Below are positions 16,299 through 24,171 of a stretch of DNA of 38,631 bases, piece after piece (within the stretch, counting starts at the first letter, position 1; every line of letters begins with the position of its first letter). The notes below the pieces were generated by a model. The model worked only from the letters and a program-made list of their open reading frames with translations. It was not told the origin of the DNA and made no database searches. This DNA comes from Elusimicrobiota bacterium. GTDB lineage: Bacteria > Elusimicrobiota > Elusimicrobia > Elusimicrobiales > UBA9959. Location: NCBI GenBank assembly GCA_026388155.1, contig JAPLKI010000004.1, positions 1 to 38,631 on the forward strand, written 5' to 3'. The position numbers were made by a program, and so were the translations under genes.

Positions 16299-17897
16299 TT
16301 ACCCCACCGATACTTCCTCAATGCGCCTTATGCCGGCCTTGTTAAGCACTATCCTTATGCGGTCGTAATGCACGCTTTCCCTGCCGGCCTTTGAGGCGTA
16401 AATATATTTAAGCACCAGGTTCACATGATAAACCCTGGGACAGGAAATAATTTTTATCCCGCCGGAGGCGGGGTCGACCACGGGGTAATCCACCTCCGGA
16501 TCGTCGGCCTGCTTTGTAAAATTCTCAATACTGAAGCGCATTATGTCGTTCAGATCTTTGCGGCGGTCATGATGAGCACGTATCCGTTCGGGGTACAGGC
16601 GTATCTCTTTTTTGTATTTGAAAACGCGCTCCGGCTTGCCGTCTTCGTCTATGGAGGTGATGTCGTCAACGCGCCTCAGGCGCGAAATATCGGCCGGCAC
16701 ATGCCGCTCGGGCATGAAAGTGAACGCCTCTTTAAGCAGGCCTATGCGCTTGCCGGTGGAGGGGTCAAGTATGCTTATCTTCCGATCGGAGGTCCAGCGC
16801 GTGAGATTTTTCGAAAAAAGCACTTTCAGCCAGTCCTTTATGCGGTCCTTGAACATATAGCTTATCACCACGGCAAACAGGAAAGGCAGGCTGTTCATGG
16901 TGTAGCGGTTCTGAACGTAAAAGCTGATCAGCACGGCGAACAGCATGGCGAGGCCCGCCGCCATGCTGAACAGCACCTGCGTGAGGGTTTCCCATTCTGA
17001 GGTCTCGGTTTTAAGGTAGAGAACGCTTGAAATAAATTTTTTCAAAACTCCGCGGCGGTAAATAATAACCTCGTTGCCGGTTAAATTTTCGAGCACCGAG
17101 GGGTAATTCATAGCCGCTCTGTAGCGCCCCTGCGCCACTATAACCGATACAAGTTCGTCCTCCGTCTCCTTAAGCCCTTCCCGCTCGCTTACATTTTTCC
17201 TGAGCGCGTCAAGCACCAGGGTCAGGTATTCCTCAATTATCAAACTGACATATTCGTCAAAAAAAGCGAAGGTTTCTTTTATTACCGTAGGCACGGCGGG
17301 ATCGGCAACCGAGCTTTTAAGCACGGCGACAGCCGTGATCAGCTGCCTGATCTCGGCAAGAAAATTCCGCAGGCTCTCGGGCACGAATAATTGCTTTGGC
17401 TGGTCCCGCCCTTTTGGATCCGGAATCCCCGGACCAAAAGAGCGGGGCTGCTCGGCATTTTTGGCGCCGTAGGTTTTAAAGCCCTCAATAAGCGCCTTGG
17501 CGTAGTCGCGGGTCTCGCCCCTTATAACGCAGCCCAGCAGCTTGAACTCGTCATAAACGGTTTTCACAAGCTCGCGGTCCTTTGAGCCCGCAAGTATAAG
17601 CGACAACTTTTCTTTTATGCGCGTAAGCGGAGAGGTTTCAAGCGACGGATCGCAGATCTTTGAGAGGCTTACCTTTGGGGTTTTAAAACGGATATAGCGC
17701 TGTATATCGTTATAAAAATTTTCCTTTGAATAGGAATGCGGCCCGATATTAAGCGCCTTGGGCACAAAAAAATATGTCTCAACCGAATAGGTGCTCTCCA
17801 GGCCCGCGTCAAGGTCGATATCCAGCTTTATCTCAAAGCGGTGCCGGTCGTGGAATTGCACGCGCGAGTCAAAAATATCGTTTTGGTCTTCGATCAT
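16299..17897 (-). CDS. Unknown protein with two central membrane segments
   Basis: A 532-residue protein of no family I recognise. The N-terminal ~300 residues are soluble and helical, with a region rich in aromatic and charged residues (FHDRHRFEIKLDIDLD near the start). Two adjacent hydrophobic segments at about 306-326 and 331-348 predict a membrane hairpin, so both large domains would face the same side, probably the cytoplasm. The C-terminal ~180 residues contain HHDRRKDLNDIMRFSIENFTKQ and a beta-rich end. Its ATG overlaps the stop of the upstream four-helix-bundle gene (ATGA), so it is translationally coupled to it. Function unknown. Confidence 0.8.
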   Translation of the reverse strand: MIEDQNDIFDSRVQFHDRHRFEIKLDIDLDAGLESTYSVETYFFVPKALNIGPHSYSKENFYNDIQRYIRFKTPKVSLSKICDPSLETSPLTRIKEKLSLILAGSKDRELVKTVYDEFKLLGCVIRGETRDYAKALIEGFKTYGAKNAEQPRSFGPGIPDPKGRDQPKQLFVPESLRNFLAEIRQLITAVAVLKSSVADPAVPTVIKETFAFFDEYVSLIIEEYLTLVLDALRKNVSEREGLKETEDELVSVIVAQGRYRAAMNYPSVLENLTGNEVIIYRRGVLKKFISSVLYLKTETSEWETLTQVLFSMAAGLAMLFAVLISFYVQNRYTMNSLPFLFAVVISYMFKDRIKDWLKVLFSKNLTRWTSDRKISILDPSTGKRIGLLKEAFTFMPERHVPADISRLRRVDDITSIDEDGKPERVFKYKKEIRLYPERIRAHHDRRKDLNDIMRFSIENFTKQADDPEVDYPVVDPASGGIKIISCPRVYHVNLVLKYIYASKAGRESVHYDRIRIVLNKAGIRRIEEVSVG

Positions 17898-18334
17898 AGT
17901 TTCACGTCAGAGGATAGCGTAGTGACTCTGGCCTGTCGCGGGCCTCTGGCGTAGTCCGCGACTGAGAGGCGAGCGGTGAGAGACCTCATCATTGCGCATG
18001 TCATTTTTTGGATTTCCGTTATCGTGCTTTTCACAGCTTCACCCCTGTCAGACTTTTCAGTGTACCCCAAATTCCCGGCGATTTCCATAAAAGTATCCAG
18101 CTCCGCCAGCGAACCGCTGGCAATATTAAGGAAGTGCAGGAACTCTTTGGTGCCGCTTCGCGTCCAGCCCTCCGCTATATTGGCCGGCACGGAAGCCGCC
18201 GCCCTGCGCATCTGGTTCACCAGCCCAAACCTTTCCTCTTGGGGAAAAACACCGCTTAGTGCATAAACATCTCTGGTAAGAACAATACCTTTTTTCCAAA
18301 CCTCAAGTTCCTTATAACTCCGTATCTTCCCCAT
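17894..18334 (-). CDS. Four-helix-bundle protein of the S23 / Avd-like family, with repeat-encoded tail
   Basis: A 146-residue small helical protein of the S23 (23S rRNA intervening-sequence) / Avd-like four-helix-bundle family. The family signature is clear: YKELEVWKKGIVLT near the N-terminus, then FGLVNQMRRAAASVPANIAEG (about 36-56) and KEFLHFLNIASGSLAELDT. Relatives usually end shortly after the last helix (here IQKMTCAMMRSL, about residue 119). The remaining ~26 residues are encoded by an array of 7-bp repeats (17908-17984), so the C-terminus looks like a read-through into repeat DNA. A second array (18346-18394) lies just upstream. Known relatives bind nucleic acid in diversity-generating retroelements or are carried in rRNA insertions; no reverse transcriptase is visible here. 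Confidence 0.88.
   Translation of the reverse strand: MGKIRSYKELEVWKKGIVLTRDVYALSGVFPQEERFGLVNQMRRAAASVPANIAEGWTRSGTKEFLHFLNIASGSLAELDTFMEIAGNLGYTEKSDRGEAVKSTITEIQKMTCAMMRSLTARLSVADYARGPRQARVTTLSSDVKL
17908..17984. repeat. 7-bp-unit array inside the 3' end of the four-helix-bundle gene
   Basis: Eleven consecutive 7-nt units, including GAGAGGC, GAGCGGT and GAGAGAC at 17964-17984 and TAGCGTA at 17915. Internal complementarity includes GTCGCGG/CCGCGAC (17935-17941/17956-17962). The GAGAGGC side is complementary to the CTAGCCT/CTGCCTC side of the array upstream of the same gene. Confidence 0.65.
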
Positions 18335-18345
18335 AAGTTCCCCCT

Positions 18346-18394
18346 TCCTTCCCCAACCGCTAACCCCTCGCCGCTAGCCTCTGCCTCTCCCCTA
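18346..18394. repeat. 7-bp-unit array upstream of the four-helix-bundle gene, covering the xerD stop
   Basis: Seven 7-nt units such as CTAACCC, CTCGCCG, CTAGCCT and CTGCCTC. The last unit contains the complement of the xerD stop codon (18392-18394). It shares CGCTAGCCTCT with the solo inverted array at 11950-11960. Confidence 0.7.
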
Positions 18395-19279
18395 CTTATC
18401 CGGGTGATATTTATTGTGCGCGTTCTTCAGGTCGCCTTTGTCTATGTGCGTGTAAATCTGCGTGGTGTTAAGGCTTGAGTGACCCAGCATCTCCTGAACG
18501 GAACGCAGATCCGCCCCCGCCTGCACCAGATGGCTCGCGAAGGTATGCCTGAAAAGGTGCGGATGGGATTTAATACTTACCTCCGCCTCTTTACCGAGGT
18601 TTAAAATATCCTTCCATATCTGCACGCGGCTCAGATGACGGCCGCTTTTGTTAAGAAAAAGCTCCGCGTCGGAGCCCTTTGCGCCGAACTTGAGTTCCCG
18701 GGCCTCAAGATAATTTTTAAGAGTTCCAAGCGCGGCCTGGTTTACGGGCACTATGCGCTCTTTTGACCCCTTGCCGAACACCCTCAGCCACCCGCTTTGG
18801 AAGTTAACGGACTCAAGCCTTAGCGTAAGCAGTTCCGTTATCCGTATGCCGGTGGAGTAAAGCAGATCCACGGCGGCCGCCGTGCGCAGGCGCGCGAAGT
18901 TGTTTCCGGCGGGCCTGGACAGCAGTTTCTCCATGTCGCGGCGGTCCAAAAACCTGGGCACCTTTTGCGCCAGCCTGGGCGCGCGGAAGTTTTTAGTAGG
19001 GTCTTTTTTCGCCTTGCCCTCAAGCAGCAGGAACCTGTAAAAAGCGCGCAGAGCCTCCGTTTTGCGGAATATGGAAGAGGCCTTAAGCCCCTTTCCGCTT
19101 TTAAGGGACCAAAAATATTCCTCTATGAAAGGCGCCTCGGCCGCCGCCGGGTCGGTTTTGCGTTTTTCGCAGTGGAGCAGAAAAGCGTCCAGATCGCCCG
19201 CGTAAGCCAGGCAGGTGTTCTTTGAAAGCCCCCGCTCCACCGAGAGGTGTCTGTAGAATATTTTAGCCAGTTCGAGCAT
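18392..19279 (-). CDS. xerD: Tyrosine recombinase XerC/XerD-type
   Basis: A 295-residue tyrosine site-specific recombinase with the length and architecture of XerC/XerD: an N-terminal SAM-like core-binding domain (residues about 1-85) and a C-terminal catalytic domain. All six catalytic positions are visible: R146 (TGIRITELL), K171 (GKGSKER), H241 and R244 (HLFRHTFASH), H267 (LGHSSL) and the nucleophile Y276 (IYTHID). Its expected role is chromosome dimer resolution at dif; no dif site was identified here. It lies next to recA, and its stop codon lies inside a heptamer repeat array. XerC versus XerD was not resolved. Confidence 0.92.
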   Translation of the reverse strand: MLELAKIFYRHLSVERGLSKNTCLAYAGDLDAFLLHCEKRKTDPAAAEAPFIEEYFWSLKSGKGLKASSIFRKTEALRAFYRFLLLEGKAKKDPTKNFRAPRLAQKVPRFLDRRDMEKLLSRPAGNNFARLRTAAAVDLLYSTGIRITELLTLRLESVNFQSGWLRVFGKGSKERIVPVNQAALGTLKNYLEARELKFGAKGSDAELFLNKSGRHLSRVQIWKDILNLGKEAEVSIKSHPHLFRHTFASHLVQAGADLRSVQEMLGHSSLNTTQIYTHIDKGDLKNAHNKYHPDK

Positions 19280-19290
19280 TTTAGGACAGG

Positions 19291-19393
19291 AATCAGTAAC
19301 CAGTGACCGGTATCCAGTAACCAGTATAAAAGTTGAGTATAAAATTCACCGATTAATTAAATTATACTGGTTACCGATAACTGATTACCGGTT
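19291..19393. repeat. Inverted array of 7-bp units (AACCAGT), xerD-recA spacer
   Basis: This is the clearest array. Five contiguous 7-bp units at 19291-19325 have consensus AACCAGT. After a 40-nt AT-rich centre, four contiguous units at 19366-19393 have consensus ACTGGTT, its exact reverse complement. Units within an arm differ by one or two bases. The 12 nt next to the centre are perfectly paired and the outer units pair imperfectly. The transcript would form a long hairpin just after recA. Confidence 0.9.
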
Positions 19394-19403
19394 ACCATTG
19401 TTT

Positions 19404-20477
19404 TTACTTTTTTACCTTCTCTTTTTTCTCCGCTGGTTTTTCCTCCGGTTTCTCCGCGGGCGGCTCATCCGCGGGTTTAGCGCCGGGCAGAAGGAACTTG
19501 CCCCTCAGTTCAGCCTCTAATTCGGCGGCTTTATCCTTGTGTTCTTTAAAGTACAGCTTGGCGTTTTCGCGGCCCTGACCTATGCGCTCGGTCTTGTAAA
19601 TGAACCAGGTCCCGCTTTTTTCAAGCAGGCCGGTCTCAACGCCCATGTCGATAAGGCAGCCCTCGGTGGAAATGCCGAAGCCGTTCACCATTTCGAATTC
19701 GGCATTGCGGTAAGGGGGAGCCACTTTGTTCTTTACCACCTTCACGCGTATGCGCGCGCCGGTTACCACATCTCCCTGCTTTATGGTTTCTATCTTTCTT
19801 ATGTCCATGCGTATGGATGCGTAGAACTTCAGCGCAAGCCCCCCCGGAGTGGTTTCAGGGCTGCCGAACATAACGCCTATCTTATGGCGGAGCTGGTTTA
19901 TGAAAATAACCGAGGTTTTGGTGGAGGACACTATGGAAGTGAGTTTTCTTAGCGCCTGGCTCATCAGGCGGGCCTGCAAACCCACGTGGGCGTCGCCCAT
20001 TTCACCCTCTATTTCAGCCTTGGGAACCAAAGCGGCCACCGAATCTATAACGATAATGTCAATAGCGCCCGAGCGCACCAGCTTTTCGGTTATCTCAAGC
20101 GCCTGCTCGCCCGAATCGGGCTGCGAGATGAGCAGGTTATCAATGTCCACGCCTATTTTTTTGGCGTAAAGCGGGTCAAGCGCGTGCTCGGCGTCTATAA
20201 AAGCGGCGAGCCCCCCCTTTTTCTGCGCCTCGGCTATAACATGCAGCATCAGCGTGGTCTTGCCCGAAGATTCCGGGCCGTAAATTTCCATCACGCGGCC
20301 GCGCGGCAGGCCGCCCACTCCAAGGGCCAGGTCAAGCGACAAAGCGCCAGTGGGAATGGTTTCTATCTTCATCCTTGAGGCCCTGTCACCCAGTTTCATA
20401 ATGGCCTCTTTGCCGAAACTTTTCTCTATCTGCGCCAGCGCCACATCAAGCGCCCTTGTTTTATCTTCTTTTGACAT
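19404..20477 (-). CDS. recA: Recombinase RecA
   Basis: The RecA strand-exchange ATPase, 357 residues, for homologous recombination and SOS induction. Walker A is GPESSGKT (about 67-74), the Walker B region is [13 protein letters not shown], and the DNA-binding loops are normal ([36 protein letters not shown]). The C-terminal tail is rich in Pro, Lys and Glu ([15 protein letters not shown]) rather than strictly acidic. A GGAGG site precedes the ATG. The putative promoter upstream has its -35 inside a palindrome that may be a repressor operator. Confidence 0.97.
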   Translation of the reverse strand: MSKEDKTRALDVALAQIEKSFGKEAIMKLGDRASRMKIETIPTGALSLDLALGVGGLPRGRVMEIYGPESSGKTTLMLHVIAEAQKKGGLAAFIDAEHALDPLYAKKIGVDIDNLLISQPDSGEQALEITEKLVRSGAIDIIVIDSVAALVPKAEIEGEMGDAHVGLQARLMSQALRKLTSIVSSTKTSVIFINQLRHKIGVMFGSPETTPGGLALKFYASIRMDIRKIETIKQGDVVTGARIRVKVVKNKVAPPYRNAEFEMVNGFGISTEGCLIDMGVETGLLEKSGTWFIYKTERIGQGRENAKLYFKEHKDKAAELEAELRGKFLLPGAKPADEPPAEKPEEKPAEKKEKVKK

Positions 20478-20517
20478 AAAACCTCCGATTTTTTATTTGA
20501 CACTCGCTGGTGCCATG

Positions 20518-20545
20518 GTTATAGCTTAGCACACGAACGCGACAA
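20518..20545 (-). promoter_or_regulatory. Putative recA promoter
   Basis: On the minus strand, TTGTCG (20540-20545) and TATAAC (20518-20523) are separated by 16 nt, about 40 nt upstream of the recA start. Confidence 0.55.
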
Positions 20546-20559
20546 CGGTCTGTCGCGTT
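20536..20559. promoter_or_regulatory. Palindrome over the recA -35 (candidate SOS operator)
   Basis: AACGCGACA and TGTCGCGTT form a perfect 9-bp inverted repeat with a 6-nt centre. The -35 hexamer lies partly inside it, as expected for a repressor site. It does not match the E. coli (CTG-N10-CAG) or Bacillus (GAAC-N4-GTTC) LexA boxes. It could also form a hairpin. Confidence 0.5.
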
Positions 20560-20865
20560 GCTTTTGCCTTTTTTTCCATAAAATCGACAAATCGCAATAC
20601 TCGTGTAGGTGCCGTATCAGGGCCTATGGCTCTCAGACGGCCAATGTTATGTTAACCTAGATATTATAAGAAAAATCAGCCCCGGTCGGCGAGATTAAGA
20701 TTAAACCACTATAGTTTCAGTATTCTGTCAGGAAAACTTGCATGCAGTCTTTTTGTCGGTCTTATATTTCACCGCCCGATTGGAAACCGGCTTTCTTTCA
20801 TGGCTTTTACTATTTTACAGTCCGGGGCAAGCGTTCCCTTTTGCCGCGGGTCCAATACAATTTTT
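20560..20865. other. Intergenic region between recA promoter and pbpC
   Basis: No gene was seen. It contains one copy of the dispersed GGCCGTC repeat (20608-20642) and AT-rich sequence. Nothing resembling a strong terminator for pbpC was recognised. Confidence 0.4.
20608..20642 (-). repeat. Dispersed 7-bp-phased repeat, copy 2
   Basis: Read on the minus strand from 20642, it starts GGCCGTC and has CATAGGC as third heptamer. It matches copy 1 (4-38) at 19 of the first 21 nt and the copy at 3314-3348 at 26 of 35 nt, all without gaps. Confidence 0.6.
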
Positions 20866-23010
20866 TTATTTTATCACCGTGAACCGGACCTGGCCGGACT
20901 TGACCGGCCGGCCTTCGCGCGTAAGCGTGAAATAAGCCGTGTGCCTGCCGGGTTCCAGCGCCCAGGCCACGCTGGGTCCCCGCTCCGGTAATTCGCGCGA
21001 GTCCACCCGCCACACTATTTCCCCCTCAAAGACGGAAGACTTTAAAAAAAGCGCCTGAGCCGCGCGCGGCGTCTGCGGGTCAAACCGGAAAATATCGCCG
21101 TCCTTCGGGAACTTTACCGACGGTCTTCCCGGCGGCGGGCCGGGCGCTGCCTGAGCCTGCGGCGGGCCGTGCTCGCGGCACTGCGCCGACGGCATATTGC
21201 CGGCGGTAAACGCCTCCTCCATTGTGGCGGGGCAGAAAGCCGAAGGCAGCAGCCCCGACACCGGGCAAACCCGCGCCGTTTTCACGCCCAAAGGCCTTTT
21301 GAAAGGCGTTGAGGGGTATAGTTTGTGCATTTCAAGCGCCACTTCTTTAAGCACGGGGGCCGCGCCCGTAATACCCGAAACCTTGCGCATGGGACTGCCG
21401 TCAAAATTGCCCACCCAAACCCCCACGGTCCACTCCGGCGTATAACCCACGGCCCAGTTGTCGCGGTAATCCTTGGTCGTGCCGGTTTTGGCGGCGATGT
21501 CAAAGGGCAGGTTAAAGGCCGAATTCACGCCAAAGGCCGGGGCCCTGGCCGAATTATCGGAAAGGATATTGGTTATTATATAGGCCTCGCTGCGGCCTAT
21601 GGCGCGGCGCGCGGGCTCCCCCCCGGCGCCGTTCAGGTCGAACCTGACCGGCAGCCAGATGCCGCCGCGCGCCAAAGAAGCGTAAGCGTTCACCAGCTCC
21701 AGCAGGGTAACTTCGCCATTACCCAGCGCCAACCCCTCGCCGTAAAATTCCGCGGGTTTAACCAGCGAGGCGAACCCGAAGTCATGCAGTTTTGAGAGGA
21801 AAGCCGGCACGCCGGTTTTCTCCGCCGTGCGCACCGCCGGCACATTGTAGGAGCAGGCCAGCGCCTCGCGCAGGCGCACTTTGCCGTGGTAGGTCTTGTC
21901 GTAATTCAGCGGGCTGTGGCCTCCGGCCGCGTAAAGCGGCTCGTCCTCAATAATATCCGAGGCCTTGGCGCCTTTTGAAAGCGCCAAAGCGTATAAAAAA
22001 GGCTTAAGGGCCGAACCCGGCTGGCGCGGCGAGATTACGCCGTCCACCTGGCCGGAATTAACGGCGTCAAAAAAATCGTTGGAGCCTACCCAGGCGATTA
22101 TCCCGCCGTCGGAGTTATCAAGCGCCAGCACGGCGCCGTTGGTGACATGGTTGCGCGCGCTTAAAACCGCTAAATGGTTTTTAAGGGCGACTGCCGCGTG
22201 CTCCTGAATACGCTGGTCGAGCGTTGTGCGTATCCTGCCCGCGCCGGCCGGCGTATGTTTAAGCGCAAAATCCGAGAACTGCGGGGCCTCGAAATATTTC
22301 TGCCGCTCTTTCACGCTGATCTTTTCGGCAAGGGCCAGGCGATAGTTCTCTTCGTCCAGCAGGCCGAAGTCAAGCATCCGGCGCAAAATAAGGCGCTGGC
22401 GGGCCAAAGCGTCAAGCGGATGCCTGAAAGGGTCGTAATTTACCGGCGACTTGGGTATGCCGGCAAGCAGGGCCGCCTGCGCCAGGCTCACATCCCTGGC
22501 CGGCAGGCCGAAATAGGTTTGGGCGGCCGCTTCAATGCCCGTGGAGGAATTGCCGTAGGAAACGCTGTTAAAATAACCTTCCAGTATTTCCTCTTTACTG
22601 TGGCCCGACTCAAGGCGGAAAGCGGAAAGCATCTCCGAGAGCTTGCCGAATATGGTCCTTGGCCTGGGTTCAAGCGCGCGGGCCAGCTGCTGCGTTATGG
22701 TGGAGGCGCCCGACACCGTGCGCCCGTTCTTTGAATTCTGCCAGAAAGCGCGCGCCACCGAACGGAAGTCCACCCCGGGATGGGAAAAAAACCGCTTATC
22801 CTCAGCCGTCACGGTGGCAAGCGCCAGCCAGGGAGAAATATCCTGAAGTTTCACCGGCGCGCAGCGGGCCGCGGCCGCTCCGTCAAGATAGGCGCGCAGA
22901 GGCCGCCCATAGCGGTCGGTTATTTCGGTGGAAGCCTTAGGCGCAAAATCCGAGCCCGCGGCCGGCGGCAGCAGCGCCAGCATTAGCAGCACTTTGGATA
23001 TTAGTGGCAT
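20866..23010 (-). CDS. pbpC: Penicillin-binding protein 1C
   Basis: A bifunctional class A peptidoglycan synthase, 714 residues, with PBP1C layout: a signal/anchor (about residues 1-20), a GT51 glycosyltransferase (EDKRFFSHPGVD with the catalytic Glu, GASTITQQLAR), a transpeptidase domain (SxxK in GSALKPF, SYN, KTGTT) and a C-terminal ~90-residue PBP_C (BiPBP_C) domain with PSVKFPKDGDIFRFDP. It polymerises and crosslinks glycan strands at the outer face of the inner membrane. In many genomes pbpC pairs with an alpha-2-macroglobulin (yfhM) gene, which is absent here. It may be transcribed ahead of recA, but the 388-nt gap argues for separate units. Confidence 0.93.
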   Translation of the reverse strand: MPLISKVLLMLALLPPAAGSDFAPKASTEITDRYGRPLRAYLDGAAAARCAPVKLQDISPWLALATVTAEDKRFFSHPGVDFRSVARAFWQNSKNGRTVSGASTITQQLARALEPRPRTIFGKLSEMLSAFRLESGHSKEEILEGYFNSVSYGNSSTGIEAAAQTYFGLPARDVSLAQAALLAGIPKSPVNYDPFRHPLDALARQRLILRRMLDFGLLDEENYRLALAEKISVKERQKYFEAPQFSDFALKHTPAGAGRIRTTLDQRIQEHAAVALKNHLAVLSARNHVTNGAVLALDNSDGGIIAWVGSNDFFDAVNSGQVDGVISPRQPGSALKPFLYALALSKGAKASDIIEDEPLYAAGGHSPLNYDKTYHGKVRLREALACSYNVPAVRTAEKTGVPAFLSKLHDFGFASLVKPAEFYGEGLALGNGEVTLLELVNAYASLARGGIWLPVRFDLNGAGGEPARRAIGRSEAYIITNILSDNSARAPAFGVNSAFNLPFDIAAKTGTTKDYRDNWAVGYTPEWTVGVWVGNFDGSPMRKVSGITGAAPVLKEVALEMHKLYPSTPFKRPLGVKTARVCPVSGLLPSAFCPATMEEAFTAGNMPSAQCREHGPPQAQAAPGPPPGRPSVKFPKDGDIFRFDPQTPRAAQALFLKSSVFEGEIVWRVDSRELPERGPSVAWALEPGRHTAYFTLTREGRPVKSGQVRFTVIK

Positions 23011-23059
23011 TGAGAGTTAAACCAAGCAGACAGAATTCCGACTACTTCCTTATTTCCTT

Positions 23060-23944
23060 CTACTCGCAATAAAAATCATGTTCGGCAAAAGTGTTTAAAG
23101 TTATCTTGTAATCATCCCTTATGCTTAAAACTGTTTTCGGAAGCGTTTTTTTATCCGCCGGTCTATGATAGGCGGAAAAGGATAAAACAGGCTTATATTT
23201 CCTGATAATCCTTCCCGCCCCGGATAAAACGTTTTCTTCGTATCCCTCCACGTCTATTTTTATAAAACCCACCCTGCCGCTGATAAAACTGTCCAGAGCG
23301 ATGACCTTTATATCCCGCGTATTTTTATACCGGATATTTTTATTCACGGCGATATCGCTCCCCTCTATCATCGCCGAGCCTTCCCCCCCGATATTGTATT
23401 TTATCCTTACAGTGTCCGTTTTCTTTCCCAAAGCGATATTCACGGGCACGATCATCTTTTCCAAATGATTGAGGTTTATGTTCTTTTTCAATATTTCATA
23501 CGTTTCGCTGACCGGTTCAAAAGCGTAAATTTTTTTGGCGCCGCATGCGTAAGCGTATAAAGAAAAAATGCCGATATTGGCCCCGGCATCTATAACCACG
23601 GTGTTTTTGAGGTTCACAACGTTATATTGGTTGTCTTTTATAATTGAACTTATGTCGCGGATGAAATTCCCCAGGTCTTTGGGAACCATGAGGAATACTC
23701 TTTTTTTATTTTTGAATTTAATTTCTATCTTTTCAGGGGCCATTCCCATAATTTTTTTAATGGCCTTGTCGCATAACAGCTTGGACGAATAGCCGCCGGC
23801 GGAGGAACCGGTTATACGCGGGATATTCTGCCTGATACGATGTACGGTATTAAAAGCATGCTGGTCCAATTCCTTGGGATTCCCTTTGTTGTCGTACAAA
23901 ATCATCCTGATTTTGCGGCCGTTCCTGTCTGTTATTCCCGCCAT
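23060..23944 (-). CDS. FkbM family methyltransferase
   Basis: A 294-residue SAM-dependent methyltransferase of the FkbM family, usually O-methylating sugars of surface glycans or natural products. Motif I is VVIDAGANIGIFSLYAYACG (about 112-131), followed by the acidic YAFEPV, the NIALG loop, and the family-specific FIKIDVEGYEENVLSGA and LSFSAYHR. There is a basic N-terminal extension of ~75 residues. A GGGG-type ribosome site precedes the start. No polysaccharide cluster surrounds it, but two GT-C-like membrane proteins lie close by, so a glycan substrate is plausible. Confidence 0.88.
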   Translation of the reverse strand: MAGITDRNGRKIRMILYDNKGNPKELDQHAFNTVHRIRQNIPRITGSSAGGYSSKLLCDKAIKKIMGMAPEKIEIKFKNKKRVFLMVPKDLGNFIRDISSIIKDNQYNVVNLKNTVVIDAGANIGIFSLYAYACGAKKIYAFEPVSETYEILKKNINLNHLEKMIVPVNIALGKKTDTVRIKYNIGGEGSAMIEGSDIAVNKNIRYKNTRDIKVIALDSFISGRVGFIKIDVEGYEENVLSGAGRIIRKYKPVLSFSAYHRPADKKTLPKTVLSIRDDYKITLNTFAEHDFYCE

Positions 23945-24171
23945 AGTCCGATCCCCTTTTTCCGCGGTGAAAGAAATTATTTTATCACATTTTCCCCTCC
24001 CGCATTTTTTATGGCGATCCCCAGAAACTTCCCAAAAGATTTTTTGGCGGCATAACTTTTTGTATCATATAGCGGTGGGGGCTTGTTCGCGCGACCTTTT
24101 GGCAGGCATCGGAAGTTTCAGGCGCGGGAGAACCCGCGACAACCGCTCTTTTTTCCCGCAGAACAAAGACG

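Noticed and set aside
17894-18334. Diversity-generating retroelement with Avd
   Set aside because: The protein is Avd/S23-like, but no reverse transcriptase, template repeat or variable-repeat target gene was found in the window.
19291-19393. CRISPR array
   Set aside because: The units are 7 bp with no spacers, the second half is inverted, and no cas gene is present.
23028-23040. GCAGACAGAATTC match to the array at 3235-3247
   Set aside because: Only 13 nt match and no complementary arm is visible in the short pbpC-FkbM spacer, so it was not listed as another array; it may be a decayed remnant.
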